A DNA stretch of 33,428 bases from Acidimicrobiales bacterium. GTDB taxonomy: Bacteria > Actinomycetota > Acidimicrobiia > Acidimicrobiales > JABEUL01. The stretch is taken from assembly GCA_013044465.1 (NCBI GenBank), contig JABEUL010000089.1:1-33428 (forward strand), written 5' to 3'. The notes below the pieces were generated by a model. It saw only the letters and a list, made by a program, of their open reading frames with translations. It searched no databases and was not told the origin of the DNA. Every line of letters begins with the position of its first letter. The first letter of the stretch is position 1. Below are positions 1-7,321 of this stretch, piece by piece. The position numbers and the translations under genes are program-made.

Positions 1-762
1 CATTTGACGATTAACCGTCCAGAAAGGCGAAATGCTCTTTCACCTCAGGTCTTACTTGATCTCAGGAAGTACTTCCAAATGGCCAAAAGCGATCCCGAAG
101 TGAGATGTGTGGTCCTAAAAGGAACGGGTGACAAAGCATTTTGTGCAGGTGCTGACCTTGGAGGGAATCACTCAATAATGGACGCACCCTCAGCTCAAAG
201 CCCAAGCTTGGTTGAGCAGCATTACTTAAGAGGCGAGCTTGCAGATCTTTTTCTCGACATGTGGCACTTAGGAAAGCCAGTGATAGCCAGAGTGCAAGGG
301 TATGGCATGGCTGGGGGCTTTGGACTTGCTATGGCATGTGACATCGTGATTGCAAGTCAGAGCGCGATATTTGGGGCCACTGAGGTCGCAGTGGGACTCT
401 GGCCGTTTATGATCTCAGTCCCCTTGACTAGGTCAATGCCACCTAAAATTGCCCTGGAGCTTATGATGACAGGGCGAAGAGTCAAAGCTGACGAGGCTAA
501 ATCTATAGGTTTTGTAAATAGAGTGGTTGAAGATTCCCAGCTTGATTCCGTGGTTGAAGAGGTAGTAGAGGAGTTGAAAAAGGCGTCTCCAGTAGCTATG
601 AAACTTGGCCGTGACTCGCTTTACGCTACCTGGGGGATGGAGCCTCACCAGGCATTAGAGATCCTTAGAGGGGCCCTGTCGTTGACTACGCTGACCGAAG
701 ATGCCAGGGAGGGTATTACCGCATTTCTTGAAAAAAGACCTCCAAATTGGAGTGGAAGGTAG
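1..762 (+). CDS. Enoyl-CoA hydratase/isomerase (crotonase) family protein, 5' truncated
   Basis: Crotonase-fold enzyme acting on an acyl-CoA thioester. The frame is open from base 1 (His-Leu-Thr-Ile-Asn-Arg-Pro) and the family's N-terminal strand normally precedes NRPERRNAL, so the true start lies before the window; the TTG at 4 is not a believable start. Counting from that TTG, the first oxyanion-hole motif FCAGADL is at residues 46-52 and the second, GMAGGFGLAMACD, at 101-113, followed by ATEVAVGLWP at 125-134. The Glu equivalent to Glu144 of rat crotonase (GGGCEL) is Gly here, while a Glu is kept near the Glu164 position. This may therefore be an isomerase or another crotonase-fold reaction rather than a hydratase. 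The specific substrate cannot be told. Family assignment is firm. Confidence 0.9.
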   Translation, partial: HLTINRPERRNALSPQVLLDLRKYFQMAKSDPEVRCVVLKGTGDKAFCAGADLGGNHSIMDAPSAQSPSLVEQHYLRGELADLFLDMWHLGKPVIARVQGYGMAGGFGLAMACDIVIASQSAIFGATEVAVGLWPFMISVPLTRSMPPKIALELMMTGRRVKADEAKSIGFVNRVVEDSQLDSVVEEVVEELKKASPVAMKLGRDSLYATWGMEPHQALEILRGALSLTTLTEDAREGITAFLEKRPPNWSGR

Positions 763-767
763 CTATT

Positions 768-787
768 TTTCGGGATTTTGGCCGAAA
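768..787 (+). terminator. Weak hairpin after the crotonase gene
   Basis: The inverted repeat TTTCGG / CCGAAA (6 bp, 8-nt loop) starts a few bases after the crotonase stop and is followed by a T-rich stretch (tttatttaccttttt). It could be a weak rho-independent terminator separating this gene from the dehydratase gene. The stem is short, so this is tentative. Confidence 0.3.
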
Positions 788-828
788 TTTATTTACCTTT
801 TTAAAAAAAGCTAGGATTTGCAGTATAT

Positions 829-1797
829 ATGGGAGCAAAACAGGTCGCATTGATCACAGGCATTACAGGTCAGGACGGTTCATACTTAGCTGAGTTTTTA
901 CTCGACCAAGGTTATGAGGTAATTGGCATGCTTCGGCGTTCATCAACGGTGAACTTCGAACGCATTGCCCACATTCAAGACTTGGTGACCTTAGTTCCAG
1001 GTGACTTACTTGATGAAGCTTCGATGATTGGCATTTTGCGGGAGTTTAAACCACAAGAGGTCTACAACTTGGCAGCGCAGTCATTTGTCCAGACTTCGTG
1101 GGGTCAGCCAGTGCTAACAGGTGAGACTACTGCTCTTGGAGTCACCCGAGTATTGGATGCCATAAGAATGACCGATATGGATATCAAGTTTTATCAAGCT
1201 TCGTCTTCTGAGATGTTTGGAAAAGTATTGGAAGTACCTCAAAGGGAAAACACTCCTTTTTACCCACGGAGCCCTTATGGGGTGGCCAAAGTTTACGGGC
1301 ACTGGATAACGGTTAATTATCGTGAGAGTTATAACTTGCATGCCTCATCTGGGATCCTGTTCAACCATGAATCTCCACGGCGTGGTCTTGAATTTGTTAC
1401 GAGAAAGATTACTCACGGTGTAGCCCAGATCCACCACGGCCTGGCGAAATCCATCTCACTTGGGAACCTAGATGCTAAGAGAGACTGGGGGTTTGCCGCA
1501 GACTACGTCCGGGCAATGTGGCTAATGCTCCAACAAGACAACCCTGGCGATTACGTTGTGGCAACAGGTGAGACTCACAGCGTCAAAGAACTGTGCGAGA
1601 TTGCATTCGACCATGTAGGGCTTGACATGAACAAGTATGTACATGTTGATGAGAAGTATTTGCGCCCGGCAGAGGTTGATCTTTTGGTGGGAGATCCATC
1701 GAGAGCTGAGAAAGTTCTTGGGTGGAAGCGCGAGACCGATTTTGAGACTTTGGTCAGAATGATGGTAGACGCCGACTTGAAGTTGCTCAAGCAATAA
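829..1797 (+). CDS. gmd: GDP-mannose 4,6-dehydratase
   Basis: Short-chain dehydrogenase/reductase (extended SDR) that converts GDP-D-mannose to GDP-4-keto-6-deoxy-D-mannose, the branch point to GDP-fucose, rhamnose and related deoxysugars. Seen: the NAD(P)-binding glycine motif TGITGQDGSYL (G11, G14, G17), the sequence QASSSEMFG with Ser126 and Glu128 at the catalytic Thr/Glu positions, and YGVAK with Tyr150 and Lys154. Gmd-specific text NHESPRRG and RDWGFAADYV is also present. At 322 residues it is a normal length. ATG start; no strong SD is visible. It stands alone: no GDP-fucose synthase or GDP-rhamnose reductase is next to it, so the final sugar is unknown. It could feed the polysaccharide genes about 20 kb downstream (inference). 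Confidence 0.95.
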   Translation: MGAKQVALITGITGQDGSYLAEFLLDQGYEVIGMLRRSSTVNFERIAHIQDLVTLVPGDLLDEASMIGILREFKPQEVYNLAAQSFVQTSWGQPVLTGETTALGVTRVLDAIRMTDMDIKFYQASSSEMFGKVLEVPQRENTPFYPRSPYGVAKVYGHWITVNYRESYNLHASSGILFNHESPRRGLEFVTRKITHGVAQIHHGLAKSISLGNLDAKRDWGFAADYVRAMWLMLQQDNPGDYVVATGETHSVKELCEIAFDHVGLDMNKYVHVDEKYLRPAEVDLLVGDPSRAEKVLGWKRETDFETLVRMMVDADLKLLKQ

Positions 1798-1919
1798 AAT
1801 AGTTGTTTAACCTTGGCTGAGAATGCAACTCTCAACTTTAGGTATTTTAAATTTGGGCTGATCATATTGCTGAGAGCCTTATGCTTAGCTGATCTTCAAT
1901 TAAATTATTGAGGAGAGTA

Positions 1920-2246
1920 ATGACTGCCAAAAGATTTGAACTTCCAAAAATTGTTCGGTTGACTAAGTGTGAAATCAGAAAAATTGCGAAGTATCTTGAC
2001 ATTGAAGTAAAAGCTCAACTACCTAACGAGCTAATTATTCCAATTGATGGGCTGCTAGATTTTATTTTTGTAGCAAAATCTTCCCAATTCACAGCCGGAG
2101 ATAGCCAAGCAGGGATTGAAGAGTTCATAGTAAATATTGTGTCCAATAGGCGAAATACCTGCAATTTTGCTGTTTTACGGGGCATTTCACACCCGGCTGG
2201 ACCGAGTAGACACTATTGCCAAAAAGTTGCTAAGGTATTCCCATGA
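1920..2246 (+). CDS. Small hypothetical protein (uncertain)
   Basis: A reading frame of 108 codons from ATG 1920, which has a GAGGAG Shine-Dalgarno at 1908-1913 placed 6 nt before it; the frame also extends a few codons upstream. The first 70 residues are basic and mixed (MTAKRFELPKIVRLTKCE...). The last 35 or so residues (from about 2140) look less protein-like, and another frame is open across the same stretch, so the gene may carry a frameshift or not be real. No family is recognised. It ends 4 bases into the following 24-codon membrane-peptide gene, which fits a two-gene transcript. Confidence is low to moderate and rests mostly on the SD and the coupling. Confidence 0.4.
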   Translation: MTAKRFELPKIVRLTKCEIRKIAKYLDIEVKAQLPNELIIPIDGLLDFIFVAKSSQFTAGDSQAGIEEFIVNIVSNRRNTCNFAVLRGISHPAGPSRHYCQKVAKVFP

Positions 2247-2317
2247 AGAAGATTTTGGTACTTATAGTTCTCGTGGCCCTTGGTGTAGTTGTAGCCAAGA
2301 AGCTCCGAGAAGGCTGA
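2243..2317 (+). CDS. 24-residue single-membrane-span peptide
   Basis: ATG 2243 opens a 24-codon gene: a basic N-terminus (MKK), a hydrophobic stretch of about 15 Ile/Leu/Val/Ala/Gly residues (ILVLIVLVALGVVVA), then a basic tail KKLREG. This is the layout of a tiny membrane-anchored protein with both ends charged. AAGG at 2232-2235 sits 7 nt before the ATG as a plausible ribosome site. The start overlaps the stop of the preceding frame by 4 bases (ATGA-type overlap). The stop codon lies inside an 11-bp hairpin and a canonical terminator follows, so the gene closes a transcript. Very small single-span proteins of this style are common in actinobacteria. I do not recognise a named family and no function can be assigned. 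Confidence 0.55.
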   Translation: MKKILVLIVLVALGVVVAKKLREG

Positions 2318-2338
2318 TATTTAAGCTTTAAATATCAG
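2314..2338 (+). repeat. 11-bp inverted repeat overlapping the small-peptide stop
   Basis: CTGATATTTAA / TTAAATATCAG with a GCT loop is a perfect 11-bp stem. The TGA of the 24-codon gene is inside the left arm. It is AT-rich and may protect the 3' end or assist the terminator just downstream. Confidence 0.5.
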
Positions 2339-2353
2339 AACAAAAATTAGATC

Positions 2354-2376
2354 AAGCCAGCTTTAGCTGGCTTTTT
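2354..2376. terminator. Rho-independent terminator between convergent genes
   Basis: AAGCCAGC / GCTGGCTT is a perfect 8-bp stem with a TTTA loop followed by a T run (GGCTTTTTC), the classic intrinsic terminator form for the plus strand. The TAA of the minus-strand phosphatase gene (2363-2365) lies in the loop, and reading leftward the hairpin is followed by TTGATCTAATTTTTG, so it may also serve the minus strand. Confidence 0.8.
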
Positions 2377-3175
2377 CAACTACTATTCGGCGATGTCGGC
2401 CGACCCACCATCCAATGGCTAGAGCGCCACTTGCCGTAACGGCAGTTACTCCAGTGATTGCTGCAGTGCGGCGTTTTGTTAACATGCCTCGCCTTTCAGC
2501 AAGGTGAACCGTAGCATCAAAGTGGCGAATTTCCCATCCCTTTTCTTTGGCAAGTTTGGCCAGTGCACGATCTGGGTTAATGGCTACGGGATGGCCAACC
2601 ACGCTTAACATTGGCTCGTCAGTAATTGAGTCCGAATATGCCCAGCACTCATCTAGATCTAGGTCTTCTTTTTTTGCGATGTCGATAATTGCCTCAGCTT
2701 TATATGGACCGTATACGTACTGCTCCATCTCACCTGTGTAAAGACCATCAGCATCTACAGCCGCTCTAGAGGCAATTACGCCATCTACGCCCACATATCT
2801 CCCTAGCGGCCTTACAATCTCTTCAGGAGAGGCAGATATAAGCCATACTCTCCGTCCGGCAGCCTGGTGGGCATCGATCTCGTCGAGGGCTTCACGGTAG
2901 AGGATTGGATCAACTGTTCTGGCAAGGGCTTCTTCGACAATTTGGCGCACTTTTACTTGCTCCCAGCCTCGGGTGAGTTCCAGCACTGACTTTCTAATTC
3001 GCTCGAGTTTTTGCTCACTTGCACCTAAGTGCTTGTAGACAAGCTGAGAGTAAAGAGCTCTCATCACGGTTGTTTTGGATATTAACCCGCCCTTATAAAA
3101 AGGCGCACCAAAGGCCGCCATTGAAGCACGTGCAATGACGGTCTTGTCAAGGTCGAAAAAAGCCGCTTGCCCCAT
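2363..3175 (-). CDS. HAD-IB family (SerB-like) phosphatase
   Basis: Haloacid dehalogenase superfamily hydrolase of subfamily IB, probably a phosphomonoesterase. All four HAD motifs are visible: motif I FFDLDKTV (nucleophile Asp8, acid/base Asp10), motif II LISAS (Ser114), motif III Lys159 in GPYKAEAI, and motif IV YSDSITDEPML (Asp182 and Asp186). An alpha-helical cap lies between about residues 20 and 100. Residues 238-258 are a hydrophobic Ala/Gly/Thr-rich stretch followed by GRHRR, so the enzyme is probably tethered to the membrane by its C-terminus. At 270 residues it resembles the actinobacterial HAD-IB proteins that are often annotated as SerB or morphological differentiation-associated. 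The substrate is not predictable. It uses ATG 3175, has no good SD, and has a TAGAAT -10-like hexamer close upstream, so the mRNA may be nearly leaderless. Confidence 0.88.
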   Translation of the reverse strand: MGQAAFFDLDKTVIARASMAAFGAPFYKGGLISKTTVMRALYSQLVYKHLGASEQKLERIRKSVLELTRGWEQVKVRQIVEEALARTVDPILYREALDEIDAHQAAGRRVWLISASPEEIVRPLGRYVGVDGVIASRAAVDADGLYTGEMEQYVYGPYKAEAIIDIAKKEDLDLDECWAYSDSITDEPMLSVVGHPVAINPDRALAKLAKEKGWEIRHFDATVHLAERRGMLTKRRTAAITGVTAVTASGALAIGWWVGRHRRIVVEKAS

Positions 3176-3193
3176 ACCTATATTCTAGAGCTA

Positions 3194-3205
3194 TTTGCTA
3201 GCAAA
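3194..3205. promoter_or_regulatory. 12-bp palindrome upstream of the phosphatase gene
   Basis: TTTGCTAGCAAA is a perfect 12-bp palindrome flanked by GCTAT and ATAGC arms (3190-3194, 3208-3212). It lies 19 bases before the minus-strand ATG at 3175, where a promoter would be expected. It may be an operator; the cognate regulator is unknown. Confidence 0.35.
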
Positions 3206-3363
3206 AGATAGCAATACTTGAATTGAATTAGCAATGTGATAATTTCCGTGAATTTGCCCTCAAGCAAAAGGATTCGTGGCTCTTCCAGGAAAAGGCTCTT
3301 TGGAAACCGTACTAAATACTATTTAACCAGCCCAAACTACGCGTAAATGATTAAGAATTAGTG

Positions 3364-3385
3364 GCCCCTATATTAGATCAGGGGC
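3364..3385. repeat. GC hairpin over the ribosome site of the exonuclease gene
   Basis: GCCCCT / AGGGGC forms a 6-bp stem with a 10-nt loop. The right arm contains AGGGG, the only SD-like sequence for the TTG start at 3392, so folding would hide the ribosome site. It could equally be a weak terminator of something upstream. Confidence 0.35.
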
Positions 3386-3391
3386 TTAATT

Positions 3392-3997
3392 TTGAGAAAT
3401 TCAAAACATCAATTTGTCTCATCCAGCTGTTACGATGTGAACAAGGTGACCGTGTTCCAAGATTGCGAGTATGAGTTTGTGGCTTTGGATTTTGAAACCG
3501 CTACAAGTGAAAGATCTAGCGCCTGCGCCCTTGGAGTGGTTTTTGCCGATTCGCTAGGTCGAGAAGTAGGGAGCGACTACTGGTTGATTAGACCCCCAGG
3601 AAACTATTACTTAGACATAAATATCGGCATTCATGGAATCTATCCAGAGCAGACCCAGGAGTCTCCAAATTTTGGAGACCTTTGGAGTGAGATCTCGGAT
3701 CTCTTTGTGGGGAAAACCCTAATTGCACACAATGCACCATTTGATAAAGGTGTCCTTAATTCGACCCTAATGCACTATGGACATGAGCCAGTAGATAATA
3801 CATTTATCTGCTCACTAGCTCTAGCCAGGCGCTATCTCAGAGATCTCTCACGATACAAGCTCTCTTGCATAGCTAACTATTTTGAATACGACTTCATACA
3901 CCACAATGCTCTTGAAGATGCCAGGGCATGTCTATTTGTGGCGAACAAATCAGTAGAGTATTCGCCATTTGATTCAATTCACTCAGCCTGGAAGTAG
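3392..3997 (+). CDS. DnaQ-like DEDDh 3'-5' exonuclease
   Basis: A free-standing exonuclease-fold protein of 201 residues. The DEDDh signature is complete: Exo I ALDFETAT (Asp33, Glu35), Exo II IAHNAPFDKG (Asp118), and Exo III HNALEDA (His171, Asp176). The text between motifs (GIYPEQTQESPNF, close to the GIxxxxxxxAPxF pattern) matches the DNA polymerase III epsilon-like exonuclease group. There is no polymerase, BRCT or GIY-YIG domain, so it may trim DNA or RNA ends in repair or turnover rather than act as the main replicative proofreader (inference). TTG 3392 follows AGGGG by 7 nt. An alternative GTG at 3437 would remove 15 non-conserved residues. It is not in an operon with its neighbours. 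Confidence 0.88.
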   Translation: MRNSKHQFVSSSCYDVNKVTVFQDCEYEFVALDFETATSERSSACALGVVFADSLGREVGSDYWLIRPPGNYYLDINIGIHGIYPEQTQESPNFGDLWSEISDLFVGKTLIAHNAPFDKGVLNSTLMHYGHEPVDNTFICSLALARRYLRDLSRYKLSCIANYFEYDFIHHNALEDARACLFVANKSVEYSPFDSIHSAWK

Positions 3998-4170
3998 TGG
4001 AGCTTCTCTTCTCGAGAACGAAACGGAAGGTTAACTTCTACTTATTTCCTGTAACACTATTCCTTTATTTTGACTCTGCCTATGCACATTTGGGTGCAGA
4101 TTCAAGCTGCCGTTTCATCAGAGAAAGACAGTTAATAATTATTGGTAGTTAAAGAGATGAAAACGAGTTT

Positions 4171-4545
4171 CTAGCGGATCTTAAATCCAAGTGCAGCTGC
4201 AGCTTCTTTGTCTATTAGCGCTGGGCTCCAGGGAGGGTCCCACACGACATTTACTTCGACTGCCACCGCTTTGCCCAATCGTTCGGAAATTGCCATCCGG
4301 GCTGCTTCAGATAGGCTTTCTGAAGCTGGGCACCCCTCAGTGGTCAAAGTCATATCCACTGATATGTCTCCGTTATTTTCACGAATGTCATAGATGAGAC
4401 CGAGGGATACCACGTCTAAGTAAAGCTCAGGGTCATAAACGCATCGAAGTGCATCCCAGGCTGCCTCGACTGCATTATCTACCGGTGTCACAGTCCTAAT
4501 TGGACCGATTGCTACGGGTGTTGTGCTTTTGGTATCTTCTGTCAT
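4171..4545 (-). CDS. DUF59 / MIP18-family (SufT/PaaD-like) metal-sulfur cluster protein
   Basis: A DUF59 protein of 124 residues. The domain spans roughly residues 25-105: AAWDALRCVYDPELYLDVVSLG is the family's opening (VxDPEL...LG), then LTTEGCP with the conserved cysteine, and VNVVWDPPWSP near the end (normally VWxPPW). Family members act in iron-sulfur cluster assembly or in protein complexes that need it (SufT, PaaD, MIP18). The first 20 residues are Thr/Pro-rich and unrelated to the family. The ATG at 4545 overlaps the TGA of the upstream DUF2249 gene (ATGA), so the two are almost certainly translationally coupled. Together with the divergent His-rich membrane protein this suggests a redox or metal-centre maturation role (inference). 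Confidence 0.85.
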   Translation of the reverse strand: MTEDTKSTTPVAIGPIRTVTPVDNAVEAAWDALRCVYDPELYLDVVSLGLIYDIRENNGDISVDMTLTTEGCPASESLSEAARMAISERLGKAVAVEVNVVWDPPWSPALIDKEAAAALGFKIR

Positions 4546-4763
4546 AGTTGCCTTTTAAATGTGACTCGCCAGTCGCCTGCACCGATTTCTTCTGCTTCGT
4601 ATGAAAAACCTTGAGCGCCTAAAACGCCTTCCAGTGGAACGGGTTCAAATGGTGCCAGGATTACAAGATCCTCCAGTACATCAAGTGCAGCCACAGTGGA
4701 CATAATGAGGTCAAAGGGTTCCTCACCTCTAGCAATGATAGGACGTGCATCAACAGTTGCCAT
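4542..4763 (-). CDS. DUF2249 domain protein
   Basis: A protein of 73 residues from ATG 4763, chosen because GGAGG lies 8 nt upstream; an upstream start at 4790 would add 9 non-conserved residues. It shows the typical DUF2249 order: DARPIIARGEEPFDLIM, a hydrophobic strand LVILAPFEPVPLEGVL, then QGFSYEAEEIGAGDWRVTFKR. DUF2249 is a small SirA/TusA-like fold that I recall often sitting near denitrification, hemerythrin and haem-copper oxidase genes; that association is from memory. The molecular function is not established. It is the first gene of a two-gene operon with DUF59 and is transcribed away from the His-rich membrane protein. Confidence 0.8.
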   Translation of the reverse strand: MATVDARPIIARGEEPFDLIMSTVAALDVLEDLVILAPFEPVPLEGVLGAQGFSYEAEEIGAGDWRVTFKRQL

Positions 4764-5109
4764 AGTCGGCCTCCTTATTTGGTCACACAATTGACCTAAT
4801 AAAATTATAACCGATCAATTAAATGAGCAGTCTTAGTGCCAATTAAACTACTTAGGGCTCGGACTGCCACGACATATCAGCATAAATGCACACTACTAGT
4901 TGATCCTCATTATTTACCCTGGATCTGGCTTCGTCGCATCAGATTTGAATTGGGTGTCTTGATTTCTTCTAGGCTTGAGAGATCAGAAAATATGTGAGCA
5001 AAGTATCTAAAAGAGCCGTGAAGCTTTGGAAAGAGCGAGTGTGGGATGTGATTCCGATCGATAAGTGCCGAAATAGGTACCAGAAAAGTCCTCTGCATTT
5101 GGGGTCATT
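4764..5109. other. Divergent intergenic region of 346 bp
   Basis: It separates the minus-strand DUF2249 operon from the plus-strand His-rich membrane protein. It holds the DUF2249 SD and -10 near 4770-4810. A minus-strand reading frame of 62 codons at 4910-5098 has no recognisable features and I do not call it. No tRNA, riboswitch or clear operator was recognised in the rest. Such a long divergent spacer is a natural place for shared regulation. Confidence 0.5.
4804..4809 (-). promoter_or_regulatory. Putative -10 of the DUF2249-DUF59 operon
   Basis: On the minus strand a perfect TATAAT lies 40 bases before the ATG at 4763. Transcription starting about 7 bases later would give a leader of about 30 nt containing the GGAGG site. 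No good -35 is seen 16-18 bases upstream, which would fit an activated promoter. TTGATC lies immediately upstream of the -10. Confidence 0.4.
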
Positions 5110-6492
5110 TTGACTACAATCCCTATAACATCTCCTGGGGCAGCTCCAGGAAAAAGTCTCGGAGGTTGGGATGGACGCCCACCTGGCTTACCCAGTGCCA
5201 TCCCTCCACCGTCAGTCCCTCTTAGTTTCCTTCTCGCATCGGCATTTGGTTTAGTTGCTTGTGGAGCTTTTCTTATTTGGAGTCGTAGCATCGCCATGGT
5301 TGATCCAACCAATGACCATGTAGTGGCAACTGCTCATTTAGCAATGTTGGCAACTCTATCTATGGGTGTCCTAGGAGCGCTCCATCAGTTCACTCCTGTA
5401 ATTACCCAACGTCCATTGCGCTCCATAAAGCTCTCTCGGGCAACTTTTTTGAGCTGGCTTTTAGGGTCATGGTTACTCCCAATAGGCTTTGCCACTACAC
5501 ATGAATTTGTAGTTGAAGCAGGAGGGTTCTTTGCTGGTCTAGCTGTGATTTTATTGGTGGTAAATATTATTCCTGCTCTAAGTGCAAAGGGGAAAGGGGC
5601 TCCAGTGACCGGGCTCCGACTAGCCGTTATTGGTTTTGTGATAACTGCGTGTTATGGGATTGTTTACGTTGTAGATAGACGGGGCAACTGGTTTGACTTA
5701 AATGGACGGGTAGTACTGGCCCACGCAATAATTGGAATGTTCGGATGGCTTGGGCTCAGTTATGTAAGTGTCGCTGAAAAACTCTGGCCAATGTTTTTAC
5801 TAGCACATGTTCCTGGTCGCAGAAGGTCTTCGTGGGTTTCAGTTTGGGCAATTGCAGGCGGAGTGGTATTAATTTCACCTGCACTGCTATTTAACTTAGT
5901 GTGGCTCATATGGATCGGCGTAGTAGTGCTAATAATCGGACTCGGTGCACATCTCTACTCCCTTTTAATGCACGTTATGCATCGTCGCCGAAAGGCAGAC
6001 TTGCACCTGCTATTTGTGGTGACCTCGGCGTTCTCACTTATTGCAGCCATTGGACTCGCACTTGGTGCAACACTAACAATGAGCCATCATCACCATCTAG
6101 GCGTTGCCCTCACTTCTTCCATGGTTGGAGCTATCGGTGGTTGGCTATTGATAGCTTATGTCGGTCACTTGCATAAGGTCGTGCCCTTTATTCTATGGTC
6201 AGTCCTGCGGGGAAAAGGAATCAAAGAAAAGCCTGATAAAACCCAACTCATGTTTGCTGACCTTTACAATCATCAGTTTGCTTTCCTTGACTATGCGCTA
6301 GTCACGACCGGCATTTGCGCAGTATGCGTGGGCCTGGCAGGGTCATTTTCGATCTTGATTTTGATTGGTGGAATACTGTTAATTGCAACTGGATTAACAG
6401 TACCAGTGAATTTATCAGTGCCGACTCTTCGTTTCCTATCACAGTCCAAAACTACTAGCACTCCTACAAATGGTGATCCAAAAATTCAGTAA
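5110..6492 (+). CDS. Polytopic membrane protein, haem-copper oxidase subunit I-like
   Basis: A 460-residue protein with about 11-12 predicted membrane spans after a Pro/Gly-rich cytoplasmic N-terminus of about 35 residues. Histidines recur within or at the ends of helices: His76 (TAHLAML), His92 (GALHQFTPVI), His205 (LAHAIIGMFGW), His233, and His353/His355 (YVGHLHKVVPFILW). That arrangement recalls subunit I of haem-copper oxidases and cbb3/NOR-like proteins, although the canonical Cu-B histidine set is not obvious. A run of four His (326-329) lies in a loop. TTG 5110 is the only reasonable start, since the next Met is inside the first helix. Divergence from DUF2249 and DUF59 genes suggests a respiratory or NO-related role (inference). 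An alternative is an uncharacterised haem or metal transporter. Confidence 0.6.
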   Translation: MTTIPITSPGAAPGKSLGGWDGRPPGLPSAIPPPSVPLSFLLASAFGLVACGAFLIWSRSIAMVDPTNDHVVATAHLAMLATLSMGVLGALHQFTPVITQRPLRSIKLSRATFLSWLLGSWLLPIGFATTHEFVVEAGGFFAGLAVILLVVNIIPALSAKGKGAPVTGLRLAVIGFVITACYGIVYVVDRRGNWFDLNGRVVLAHAIIGMFGWLGLSYVSVAEKLWPMFLLAHVPGRRRSSWVSVWAIAGGVVLISPALLFNLVWLIWIGVVVLIIGLGAHLYSLLMHVMHRRRKADLHLLFVVTSAFSLIAAIGLALGATLTMSHHHHLGVALTSSMVGAIGGWLLIAYVGHLHKVVPFILWSVLRGKGIKEKPDKTQLMFADLYNHQFAFLDYALVTTGICAVCVGLAGSFSILILIGGILLIATGLTVPVNLSVPTLRFLSQSKTTSTPTNGDPKIQ

Positions 6493-6591
6493 CCGAAAAC
6501 GAATTCCAAACTAAGTTTCCCTTGAGACAAAAGGAACTAACTAGACTTTAGCAATTGGTTCTTGGACCCAAGACTTACTAGAATTTTGACC

Positions 6592-7128
6592 ATGCGCCAC
6601 CGAGCCTTATTTGGAGCTTTATTAGCCTTTATATTCGTCGTCGCTCTAGTTATCTTGTACTTTAATTGGGGTGTTGTCACAGGACCCCATGGGGGCGATC
6701 CCCATTTTGCTATAGCTAATGAGCTAGCACAGGTAGATAAGGCACTTCCTCCGAACTCAACTGGCCTACATTCCAATTGGGTACCTACTCAATGGGACCA
6801 AGCGTGTTCTTCAAGCGATAGGCCAGGATGGTCAATGGAATTGAATTGGCTTTTATTCAACACAATGTCATCTGATACTGCGATTGTGAATTTTGTTTCA
6901 AAAAAACTTCTAACTATGGGATGGAAGCCAACGAATTCATATTTCGACGGAATGTGGCAGTATCCGCCGGCTGCGAAGTGGACTAAAATCATCCCAGGTG
7001 CTGCAAAGGTCGTGGCATTTGTCATGAAAGAACCAGAGACAACACTGCCTCCTGGCCAGTCGACATGGGAGCTAGCCGCTGAGGCCTTTCCTGAACCTGT
7101 AGTTAATGCTCCGAGTTGCCATCCTTAA
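6592..7128 (+). CDS. Hypothetical secreted/membrane-anchored protein
   Basis: A protein of 178 residues from ATG 6592, which starts MRHRALFGALLAFIF, a basic tip followed by a membrane span of about 20 residues ending near VILYFNWG. A TTG at 6562 would add 10 residues before the tip. The remaining 150 residues are predicted outside the cell: Trp-rich (NWVPTQWD, GWSMELNW, GMWQYPPAAKW), with two Cys (in ACSSS and PSCHP) that could form a disulfide. I do not recognise the family. It lies 100 bases after the haem-copper-oxidase-like gene on the same strand and could be co-transcribed, but there is no overlap and no clear SD. Confidence 0.6.
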   Translation: MRHRALFGALLAFIFVVALVILYFNWGVVTGPHGGDPHFAIANELAQVDKALPPNSTGLHSNWVPTQWDQACSSSDRPGWSMELNWLLFNTMSSDTAIVNFVSKKLLTMGWKPTNSYFDGMWQYPPAAKWTKIIPGAAKVVAFVMKEPETTLPPGQSTWELAAEAFPEPVVNAPSCHP

Positions 7129-7321
7129 TGTTTGAATGAGATCTCTGGAATATTAGGCTTATTGAAGTGAACCCAACTGCCAAGCCTTAAAAGATATTCT
7201 TTTTATCACTCCGCCAGTTAGGGCCAGGGTTGGTGAACTAAATGACTACTGCTTCATGCAGTCGATAAATGTAAGTTAATTTCCAGTCTGAATTGTGTTT
7301 CTGGCATATAAAATGATTTCT

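Noticed and set aside
4910..5098. Minus-strand frame of 62 codons in the divergent spacer
   Set aside because: No SD or motif, and it lies in the region expected to hold the promoter of the membrane-protein gene.
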